Source: Candidatus Pacearchaeota archaeon
GTDB lineage: Archaea > Nanobdellota > Nanobdellia > Pacearchaeales > GW2011-AR1
Length of the DNA stretch: 18,235 bases
Assembly (NCBI GenBank): GCA_002686355.1
Contig: NZBV01000008.1
Span: 1-18,235 of the forward strand
Direction: 5' to 3'
Below the pieces are notes generated by a model, which saw nothing but the letters and a program-made list of their open reading frames with translations, had not been told where the DNA came from and ran no database searches. Made by a program: the position numbers and the translations under genes. This document shows positions 6,475-11,979 of this stretch, piece after piece (position 1 is the first letter of the stretch; each line of letters begins with the position of its first letter).

Positions 6475-8024
6475 GTTATCCTCTCTTGAACTTCTTTTTT
6501 ATTTAATTTCCCGTTTTTTAAATCTTCCTTAATCGAATCAATTGCCTTGTGCATTTTTTTCTCACGGCTTCTTGATACATAATAAAATGTTTCATCTCGC
6601 GTGCCTTTTGTTATTAAGATAATTAATTTCCCTTTCATTAATCTTGCTGTCCTTCCAGAGCGTTGTATTGCTCTTATTGCCGACGGCACAGGTTCGTAAA
6701 AAATTACAGCATTGACTTCTGGGATATCCAGGCCTTCCTCTGCAATACAAGTTGCCACAAGCACATTTATCTTTCCTTTGGAAAATTCTTCTATGATTTT
6801 TTTTTGCTCTTTTTGACTCAGACCTGTTCCTGATTTTTTTGCCTGTCCAACAAAGATTCTTGCTTTTGTTTGTAGTAGTTCATTTAATCCTTTTGAAATT
6901 GTTGAAGCACTCTCACGAAATTGGGTAAATACAATTATTTTGTAATTTTTATTTTTTGATTTTTCTTCATCTACAATATTGATTAATCTTTCTAATTTTG
7001 GGTGTTCTTTATTTTTTATAAGGAGTTCATTTGATTGCATATAAACAAAATTAAATTCTGGTTTTGCAACAAGTTTAACAACCCCTCGGCTTTTCTTTTT
7101 TGAGGCGTCGTCAAAGAGTTTTTTTATATAATTATTGAAGCTTTTCAGTGTTTGTGTCTCTAACAATTCAAGAGCATGTTGGAGTTTTATTGCTTGTGCA
7201 CAGGCACTTGCTCCGAGCATATAATTAAAATTTCTGTTTCCCCTTGACAGGTTTGATATTATGTTTTTTTGCAACCTTATTAGATTTGTTTTTGATGCAG
7301 GACCAAATAAAACTTTTCTGGTTCTTAGCTCTTCAACATACTTGTTAAATAATTTTAGTAAAATATGTTTCATTTCTTCAAATTCAGGAGGGAATTCAAC
7401 TAAGACTTTTTTGAATTCAAGTTCTTGTAAATATTTTTTAACATCTTCGCTGTCTCTTGTTCGCAATTCTACTTTTTCTGTTGAGAGATTCTTGCATATG
7501 GCCTTTATTTTTGTTGCATCGTTTCCTGGAGAAGCAGTTAGTCCCACAAGACGCTGATTTTTTGCCTGCTTTCTATACTCTCTTGCAATAAAATTATAAT
7601 CATAGTTCCTTACACATCTGTGAGCTTCATCTTCAATTAAAAGACAGACTTCTGATAAATCATATAATCTTTTTTTCAGGTCATTTGCAACACACTGGGG
7701 GGTTGAGAAAACTATATCTGCTGTTTGCCATATTTTTTTTCTTTGCTCTGGTTTGATTGCTCCTGTGAACAGCTGAATTTCTCCGAATAACTCTGGAAGG
7801 TATCTTTTAAAATAATTCAGGTGCTGTTCTGCAAGTGGTTTTGTTGGAGCAAGAAAAACAATTTTTTCTGTTGGAAATTTTGTAAGTCTTTCTATTGTTA
7901 GCATAAGGGCAATCAGTGTTTTGCCCACTCCTGTTGGGAGCACAACTAAACAATTGTGCTTTGAGCATGTTTCAAAAATTTTCTGTTGATATTCTCTTGG
8001 GGTTATCCCCTGAAGAAATTTCAT
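6471..8024 (-). CDS. hef: Hef/FANCM-type SF2 DNA helicase (split Hef)
   Basis: A 517-residue superfamily 2 helicase of the Hef/Mph1/FANCM group that acts on branched DNA at stalled forks. Visible motifs: PREYQQ (9-14), Walker A LPTGVGKT (29-36), APTKPLAEQH (59-68), STPQC (107-111), Walker B DEAH at 132-135 in IEDEAHRCVRNYDY, then LTASPG. The C-terminal RecA-like domain has IIVFTQFRE, GLDIPEVNAVIFYEPVPS and motif VI QRSGRTAR. The region between the two halves would hold the thumb-like insert of this group. The protein stops just after the second RecA domain, at the point where one-chain Hef would continue into the nuclease, and the nuclease gene begins inside its last codons. The two products very likely work as a complex. 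The symbol refers to the helicase half only. Confidence 0.93.
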   Translation of the reverse strand: MKFLQGITPREYQQKIFETCSKHNCLVVLPTGVGKTLIALMLTIERLTKFPTEKIVFLAPTKPLAEQHLNYFKRYLPELFGEIQLFTGAIKPEQRKKIWQTADIVFSTPQCVANDLKKRLYDLSEVCLLIEDEAHRCVRNYDYNFIAREYRKQAKNQRLVGLTASPGNDATKIKAICKNLSTEKVELRTRDSEDVKKYLQELEFKKVLVEFPPEFEEMKHILLKLFNKYVEELRTRKVLFGPASKTNLIRLQKNIISNLSRGNRNFNYMLGASACAQAIKLQHALELLETQTLKSFNNYIKKLFDDASKKKSRGVVKLVAKPEFNFVYMQSNELLIKNKEHPKLERLINIVDEEKSKNKNYKIIVFTQFRESASTISKGLNELLQTKARIFVGQAKKSGTGLSQKEQKKIIEEFSKGKINVLVATCIAEEGLDIPEVNAVIFYEPVPSAIRAIQRSGRTARLMKGKLIILITKGTRDETFYYVSRSREKKMHKAIDSIKEDLKNGKLNKKEVQERIT

Positions 8025-8046
8025 TTGAATAAAAAATTAACAGAGG

Positions 8047-8055
8047 TTAAATATT
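8047..8055 (-). promoter_or_regulatory. TATA-like box for the hef operon
   Basis: An AATATTTAA stretch on the minus strand lies 23-31 bases before the helicase ATG (base 8024), with no strong ribosome site between. Confidence 0.4.
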
Positions 8056-8082
8056 TTAAGGTACATCCAGTTTAACAATAAG

Positions 8083-8228
8083 TTCGTAAAAAGTTGCTCA
8101 TAATTTAGTAGCTTCACATCAGGCTTTGCTATGATGTTTCGCTAAAATGTAATCAATGCATTGATTTATTTTTGGACTAACAATCTAACAGCGCTGATTA
8201 CGAATTAATGAATCATAGGTTCTGAGCA
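8083..8228. repeat. Imperfect inverted repeat with central 16-bp palindrome
   Basis: This is most of the gene-free gap 8025-8235. Its centre is a perfect palindrome AATCAATGCATTGATT at 8151-8166. Outside it the two arms match patchily when one is reverse-complemented: TTCGT, GCTCA, TTCA, ATCAG and a CTAAAATGTAATCAA-like block appear in the same order on both sides. The shape suggests a decayed palindromic element of the MITE kind, or a transcribed hairpin RNA. No open frame of interest was seen. The arm match was made by eye with gaps and needs an alignment score. Confidence 0.45.
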
Positions 8229-8235
8229 CGAATAT

Positions 8236-8862
8236 TTATATCACGAAAATTGCAAAAATTAACCCGATAAGCACAATTACTGCGAGGAAGCTCCATAGAG
8301 CCAGACTTCCAAAGAAGATTTTGTTTCCGTCGAGGTTTGAGAAGGGAATCATTTGAAAAAAAGCATAATAAAGATTTAATTGCGCGAATTGAGGATAATT
8401 TAATAGGTATCCGATTATCCCAAGGAGAATGTTTGCAGCAACACCTGCTGAAGCAATATACGCCAAATGATCTTCTGTCATTTCTGTGAACTTGTAAAGA
8501 CCATGCCTTTTTGCTGCCTTGTAAACTTTTGTCTTTATCTCAAAAACCATTGAAGCCATCCATGTTATATACCCTAAGGAAAACACAGTTGTAATCAAAG
8601 GAAAGATTACTCCTGCTGGAATTGGTTTTTTGAAATGATAACCCTTCCTGTAACCATACCTTCTTATCTCCCATATCTTGGTTTCTATTTCCGCATCATA
8701 ATAAAATGCAAGGCTCTTTTTTGCAATCAAATTTATCAGGATGGTAAGAAAGACAAACAGAGAGGTGTAAAAGAAAATTTGCATTGATTCCATCAGACTT
8801 ATTACAAATCCTAGGACCAGTGTTATGACAATTATTGTTATGACTTCATTTTTTGTGAGCAT
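8236..8862 (-). CDS. M50 (site-2 protease)-like membrane protein, zinc motif missing
   Basis: A 208-residue multi-pass membrane protein with about five or six hydrophobic segments. Several blocks resemble archaeal M50 proteins: a segment after the second helix with AEIETKIWE, a loop ending in FKKPIPAGVIFP, the ASAGVAANILLGI segment that corresponds to the usual AGPLAN block, and IPFSNLDGNKIF near 172-182, which corresponds to the LDG motif carrying the third zinc ligand in active enzymes. Where the HExxH motif should lie, the sequence reads NLIAK (44-48), so both His and the Glu are absent. It is probably not a protease. A scaffold or substrate-binding role is inference. The fold assignment rests on pattern similarity and is moderately sure. 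Confidence 0.65.
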   Translation of the reverse strand: MLTKNEVITIIVITLVLGFVISLMESMQIFFYTSLFVFLTILINLIAKKSLAFYYDAEIETKIWEIRRYGYRKGYHFKKPIPAGVIFPLITTVFSLGYITWMASMVFEIKTKVYKAAKRHGLYKFTEMTEDHLAYIASAGVAANILLGIIGYLLNYPQFAQLNLYYAFFQMIPFSNLDGNKIFFGSLALWSFLAVIVLIGLIFAIFVI

Positions 8863-8883
8863 GTTTTTTCTAGGAGATGATTT

Positions 8884-8892
8884 CTTATAAAG
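8884..8892 (-). promoter_or_regulatory. TATA box for the M50-like gene
   Basis: CTTTATAAG on the minus strand, 22-30 bases before the ATG at 8862. Confidence 0.5.
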
Positions 8893-8919
8893 TTTATTAT
8901 ATACTGAAACATGGAAAAC

Positions 8920-8929
8920 TATTTAAATA
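8920..8929 (+). promoter_or_regulatory. TATA box for the PRC-barrel gene
   Basis: TATTTAAATA lies 20-29 bases before the ATG at 8949. It would be too close to the ATG at 8934, so it helps to decide the start. Confidence 0.5.
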
Positions 8930-8948
8930 AAATATGGTAATTTTATGT

Positions 8949-9230
8949 ATGAGGATAAAAAAGATTACAGGTGTCATTGGATCAAAGGTTTATACTGATT
9001 CAGGAGATTTTTTTGGAGAAATTGAAGAGGCTAATCTTGCAGAGAATAAAATTGATGGATGGAGAATCAAAGTCGGCGGAAGCATTATCTCTTTGATTGG
9101 GGGGGCAAAAGGGGTAATAATCCCTCACCAATTTGTGAGAGCAATAAGTGATATTTTTATAATCAATAAATCAGCATTGCCTTCTTCAACAGAAAGTAGC
9201 ATCGAAGAAATCCCAGAGGATTTGGTTTGA
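8949..9230 (+). CDS. PRC-barrel domain protein
   Basis: A 93-residue protein made of a single PRC-barrel-like beta domain, related to the RimM C-terminal domain and to photosynthetic reaction centre subunit H. Typical features are the start KKITGVIGSKVYTDSGDFFGEIEEA, a middle strand with WRIKVGG and the segment GVIIPHQFVRAISDIFII. The C-terminal dozen residues are Ser/Glu-rich and probably disordered. Archaea often carry several such small proteins; they are thought to bind RNA or protein partners, but the role of this one is unknown. An earlier ATG at 8934 would add MVILC, but TATA spacing and the conserved MRIKKITG beginning favour 8949. It is upstream of two membrane-protein genes with their own promoters. 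Confidence 0.75.
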   Translation: MRIKKITGVIGSKVYTDSGDFFGEIEEANLAENKIDGWRIKVGGSIISLIGGAKGVIIPHQFVRAISDIFIINKSALPSSTESSIEEIPEDLV

Positions 9231-9241
9231 GTTTAGAAAAC

Positions 9242-9250
9242 TTTAAATAT
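9242..9250 (+). promoter_or_regulatory. TATA box for the first tandem membrane protein
   Basis: TTTAAATAT lies 24-32 bases before the ATG at 9274. A GAGGAG-like ribosome site (about 9263-9268) also lies between, so the message may have a very short leader. Confidence 0.45.
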
Positions 9251-9273
9251 TCTTTTTATCTTGAGGAGTTCAT

Positions 9274-9780
9274 ATGGTGAACGAAACAATATTCCAGCAC
9301 TGGATTGTTACACAGTTTATTTTACCTTTTACACTTATGACTGCAATTGTCTATGGTGTTCTTGAAAAATTAAAGCTTCTTGGGGAAGATAAACATCAAC
9401 TTAATGCAATTGTCGCATTTGTTATTGGCTTAATTTTTGTGGGCGCTGTTTTTCCAAAGCTTATTGTTGGGAACTTAATTTTGTTTCTGACTGTTGCTCT
9501 TATTGTTCTGTTTGTGATTTTATTACTCTGGGGGTTTGTATCAACAAAAGCTGATAAAGGCAAAGGGTTTGAACTTGAAAGTTGGATGAAATATATTCTT
9601 TTGGGTACGATAAGTGTTGCTGCTATTTTTGCAGTTCTCTGGGCAGCAGGGGTTGATTCAACAGTAATTGATCTTTTATTTAATCAGGGTTGGAGCAATA
9701 CATTTTGGACAAACTTTTTCTTTGTGATTGTTATTGCAGGAGTCCTTGCTCTGTTTTTGAAGATGAAAGATAATGAATAA
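9274..9780 (+). CDS. Multi-pass membrane protein, tandem paralogue 1
   Basis: An unrecognised 168-residue integral membrane protein with about five hydrophobic segments (roughly 13-31, 43-62, 66-90, 106-125 and 146-164) and short polar loops. It ends in KMKDNE. Residues 14-60 contain FILPFTLMTAIVYGVLEKLK followed by NAIVAFVIGLIF. The next gene has the same pattern (LLPFLLIFTLVYGILQKANL, then NPIIGLTVALIA), so the two are duplicates that have diverged. A preceding purine-rich site, GAGGAG, and a TATA box support the ATG used. No catalytic motif is visible. Proximity to the T4P-like genes hints at an envelope role but does not prove one. Confidence 0.75.
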   Translation: MVNETIFQHWIVTQFILPFTLMTAIVYGVLEKLKLLGEDKHQLNAIVAFVIGLIFVGAVFPKLIVGNLILFLTVALIVLFVILLLWGFVSTKADKGKGFELESWMKYILLGTISVAAIFAVLWAAGVDSTVIDLLFNQGWSNTFWTNFFFVIVIAGVLALFLKMKDNE

Positions 9781-9790
9781 TTTAGAAACA

Positions 9791-9799
9791 TATTTAAAT
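9791..9799 (+). promoter_or_regulatory. TATA box for the second tandem membrane protein
   Basis: TATTTAAAT lies 21-29 bases before the ATG at 9820, which favours that start over the ATG at 9835. Confidence 0.5.
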
Positions 9800-9819
9800 T
9801 CTAATTCATAATTTTTATT

Positions 9820-10401
9820 ATGTTAAATGTGGTGATGCTTGCATGGTATGACTCTTATGGTGGCGGGCAAATTGGGAGTATAATTACTCAATGGCAAGAG
9901 GTTGGAATTTTTAGTTTTCTTTTACCTTTCTTGTTAATCTTCACATTAGTTTATGGGATTCTTCAAAAGGCAAATTTATTTCGTGGAACGAATAAAGCGG
10001 TTAACCCAATTATCGGTCTGACTGTGGCATTAATTGCAATCCAATTTGAGATTCTTCCTCAATTTTTTTCTGTGATTTTTCCCAAACTTGGGGTCGCATT
10101 AGTAATACTTTTAGTTGCATTAATTTTAGTTGGTCTTGTTCTTCCTAAAGACACGTGGGTGATATACACTCTTTTTGCAATTGGCGCGATAATTATGATT
10201 GTTGTGCTTGTCCAGACAGCAGGTGAGTTGGGTTGGGCTGCGGGTTATTGGTGGAATGAAAACTGGCCAATTGTTGCAGGAGCAATTTTTATATTAGTGA
10301 TTATGGGGGTTATTGTCGGGGCTTCAAAGGATAATGGTGATTTTGATAAATCTGCTTCGCCTTTTTTGAGGGCATTGCAGTATAGCCCAGATAAGTCTTA
10401 A
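9820..10401 (+). CDS. Multi-pass membrane protein, tandem paralogue 2
   Basis: A 193-residue integral membrane protein of unknown function, paralogous to the preceding gene. It has about five hydrophobic segments, starting with the shared LLPFLLIFTLVYGIL block at about 34-48. It differs by an N-terminal extension with a Gly-rich YDSYGGGQIG stretch, by aromatic loops (GYWWNENW near 142-149) and by a polar C-terminal tail of about 27 residues after the last helix (GASKDNGDFDKS onward). The TATA box places the start at 9820. It ends one base short of the stop of the convergent coiled-coil gene. A shared membrane complex formed with paralogue 1 is a reasonable guess, not shown by the sequence. 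Confidence 0.75.
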   Translation: MLNVVMLAWYDSYGGGQIGSIITQWQEVGIFSFLLPFLLIFTLVYGILQKANLFRGTNKAVNPIIGLTVALIAIQFEILPQFFSVIFPKLGVALVILLVALILVGLVLPKDTWVIYTLFAIGAIIMIVVLVQTAGELGWAAGYWWNENWPIVAGAIFILVIMGVIVGASKDNGDFDKSASPFLRALQYSPDKS

Positions 10402-10402
10402 A

Positions 10403-11038
10403 TTAATTTCTTTTAGAAACTTTTTTTACTAGTTTTGTTGGCTGAGAAATTGTGGTTGTTGTTCGCGCTGTTTTTTTGTTTGCAACTTCATTTGACATTT
10501 TTCCAAAAGAGTCTTGCATCATCCCCATTTCCTTTTTTATTGATTCTAAGTTTTTTCCATAGGAACCGACTTTGTCGAGTATCGAGATTTGTAATTTATC
10601 AATTGTTGTTTCAATTCTTTTGAGTCTTTCTGATAAATCATCAACAGTTGATTGGAGGAGAGTTTTGATTTCGTTTAGATTGTTTAATTGGTTTTGCATT
10701 TTTGCACTTCTCTCCTGGAATACTTGTTCTGCAATTTCAACTGTTGTATCTGTGTCAATTCCTCCCGGGGAATAATTTTCATAAGAGTCTTGTTGGTATT
10801 GTTCTTGCGGGGCATATACTTGTTCCTGTGCTTCTTGTGCCTGGGGGGCATAGCTAGATTCCTGAGTTTCTGGAGGTTGATAATATTCTTCGTTAGATAC
10901 AGCACTCTTTATCTTTGCCTGGTCAAATGAATCACTAATCTCTTTTGGAGAGGCACCTTTCTCTTTTAGAGTCCGTGTAATTTCTTCTTCTGTTTTATTC
11001 TGGCTTTGCATTTGTTTTATTTCTTCGAGAATTCCCAT
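10403..11038 (-). CDS. Coiled-coil protein with N-terminal helical motif and Gln/Tyr/Pro-rich linker
   Basis: A 211-residue protein of no family I can name. Residues 1-45 form a compact charged helical motif (EEIKQMQSQNKTEEEITRTL, then GASPKEISDSF) that recalls small UBA-like or anti-sigma-like helical bundles. Residues 50-95 are low-complexity, rich in Gln, Tyr, Pro and Glu with YAPQ twice. Residues about 100-175 have strong heptad character (coiled coil). The end is basic (KLVKKVSKRN). No signal peptide or membrane helix is present, so it is cytoplasmic. Upstream lies a second coiled-coil gene in the same direction, so the two may be one operon. A weak AGGT ribosome site lies 8 bases before the ATG. 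A cytoskeletal or adaptor role is only a guess. Confidence 0.7.
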   Translation of the reverse strand: MGILEEIKQMQSQNKTEEEITRTLKEKGASPKEISDSFDQAKIKSAVSNEEYYQPPETQESSYAPQAQEAQEQVYAPQEQYQQDSYENYSPGGIDTDTTVEIAEQVFQERSAKMQNQLNNLNEIKTLLQSTVDDLSERLKRIETTIDKLQISILDKVGSYGKNLESIKKEMGMMQDSFGKMSNEVANKKTARTTTTISQPTKLVKKVSKRN

Positions 11039-11088
11039 TTAAAATAACCTAAGTGGTTTTTTTGGATTTTCCCTCCCTGTTCCGGTAA

Positions 11089-11121
11089 GCGATTTTTTTA
11101 AGTGCCTCCGATGAAAATCGC
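11089..11121 (-). promoter_or_regulatory. Hairpin between the two coiled-coil genes
   Basis: GCGATTTT (11089-11096) pairs with AAAATCGC (11114-11121), an 8-bp stem with a 17-base loop, directly after the stop of the upstream gene. On the minus strand the loop contains CGGAGGC, a perfect ribosome-site core that is not near a start codon. It could trim, terminate or modulate read-through into the downstream gene. Role unproven. Confidence 0.4.
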
Positions 11122-11126
11122 ACATT

Positions 11127-11465
11127 TTAATTTTTTAACTCAGACCTCCTTACAAATTCAAGTGGTTGGAACATCTTTGCCTGTTTTGCTAAGATATTTA
11201 GATCTTCTTTTCTTGCAAATTTTGGAAACTCGCTTGATGCAGATTCTAAAAAAGACAAAAGCTTTTCCGTGTTTCTTTTTATCATTTCGATATCTTTTTT
11301 TATTCCCAGGATTTTTTGCCCTGTTTCGTCTTTTGTTTCTACTAAGTTTCCACCAACCAAAAGAAGCCGGTTTTTGAGAATTTTTTGCTTTTCTTCAATG
11401 TCTCTTATTTTTGTATTTATGTCTCCAAAAATTTGCGAGTAATCTGGCTGCACCTCTTCGACCAT
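11127..11465 (-). CDS. Short coiled-coil protein
   Basis: An unrecognised 112-residue protein. After an acidic start (MVEEVQPDYSQIFGDI) residues about 12-75 form a heptad-rich helix. The C-terminal 35 residues contain FARKEDLNILAKQAKMFQPL and end EFVRRSELKN. That end looks like a conserved capping motif with an aromatic/Pro break before the last helix. It resembles in general form the small coiled-coil proteins that accompany archaellum or pilus gene sets, but no specific family match can be claimed. Its promoter, on the minus strand, lies opposite that of the 119-aa gene. It is likely co-transcribed with the downstream 211-aa coiled-coil gene across an 88-base gap that holds a hairpin. Confidence 0.65.
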   Translation of the reverse strand: MVEEVQPDYSQIFGDINTKIRDIEEKQKILKNRLLLVGGNLVETKDETGQKILGIKKDIEMIKRNTEKLLSFLESASSEFPKFARKEDLNILAKQAKMFQPLEFVRRSELKN

Positions 11466-11486
11466 GTAATGGAGAAGAGAGAAGGG

Positions 11487-11494
11487 TTTAAATT
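11487..11494 (-). promoter_or_regulatory. TATA box for the coiled-coil gene pair
   Basis: AATTTAAA on the minus strand, 22-29 bases before the ATG at 11465. Confidence 0.45.
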
Positions 11495-11503
11495 TGTTGC
11501 TAT

Positions 11504-11519
11504 ATTATTATTATTATTA
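11504..11519. repeat. (ATT)5 microsatellite between divergent promoters
   Basis: Five ATT units in a row lie between the two divergent TATA boxes. Such a tract could change length and shift spacing between promoter elements, but in an AT-rich genome it may simply be chance. Confidence 0.5.
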
Positions 11520-11531
11520 ATTACAATTATC

Positions 11532-11540
11532 CTTATATAC
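11532..11540 (+). promoter_or_regulatory. TATA box for the 119-aa gene
   Basis: CTTATATAC lies 21-29 bases before the ATG at 11561, with no ribosome site between. Confidence 0.5.
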
Positions 11541-11560
11541 TGCTTATTAATCTCCTTTTT

Positions 11561-11920
11561 ATGAGAAAGATTTGCATGTATCATGGTTCAAAAGGATTTG
11601 ATTTAGATTCTATGTCAGGCCAGGTAAATGCTATTAAAGTTGCCCATGATTTAGTTAATGAAGATTATGGGACAGGTGTTTGCTCAGCTAAACTAGATAC
11701 CAAAAGATATGGATTTCTTGTTTTTCTTGTGGGAGAAAAAGATATTTTAACAGCTTCCTTAAGAAAATATCTTTCATCTATAAATGATTATCCCTATTTT
11801 GAGGGAGAGAGCAGGTTGGTTAATGGAGTTCTTGGGGAAATTGGGTATGAATTGAATAGAAGGAGCTTTTCTGAAGTCCTTTCTCGCAGACGGAAAGAGC
11901 CTGTTCCTATCAAAGAATGA
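11561..11920 (+). CDS. Unrecognised 119-aa cytoplasmic protein
   Basis: A small protein with no family I recognise. The start is MRKICMYHGSKGFDLDSMSG; the middle has an alternating hydrophobic strand YGFLVFLVGEKDIL followed by a helix TASLRKYLSSI. The C-terminal part has GESRLVNGVLGEIGYELNRR and a basic end with SRRRKEPVPIKE. There is no signal peptide or membrane helix, and the predicted mix of strands and helices suggests a compact alpha/beta fold. It has its own TATA box and is leaderless. It is followed by the pilus ATPase gene, which has a separate promoter. Without a match, function is open. Confidence 0.7.
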   Translation: MRKICMYHGSKGFDLDSMSGQVNAIKVAHDLVNEDYGTGVCSAKLDTKRYGFLVFLVGEKDILTASLRKYLSSINDYPYFEGESRLVNGVLGEIGYELNRRSFSEVLSRRRKEPVPIKE

Positions 11921-11950
11921 TTCTTTAATCAATTTTTTATCTCATAAAAA

Positions 11951-11959
11951 TTATTAAAC
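11951..11959 (+). promoter_or_regulatory. TATA-like box for the pilus ATPase gene
   Basis: TTATTAAAC lies 21-29 bases before the ATG at 11980. The match to a TATA consensus is moderate. Confidence 0.35.
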
Positions 11960-11979
11960 CTTTCTTTCTTTTATTTTTC

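Noticed and set aside
7261..7557. Plus-strand 98-codon ORF opposite the helicase
   Set aside because: It is the shadow of a strongly motif-supported helicase gene and has Ser/Phe-rich composition typical of antisense frames.
8131..8225. Possible C/D box RNA (ATGATG at 8131, CTGA at 8194 and 8222)
   Set aside because: The spacing from the C-like box to the first D-like box is about 58 bases, far beyond the roughly 12-base guides of archaeal C/D RNAs, and the internal boxes do not fit.
11102..11377. Plus-strand 91-codon ORF over the short coiled-coil gene
   Set aside because: It is low-complexity Leu/Phe sequence antisense to a coiled coil with a good promoter; no start signal of its own.
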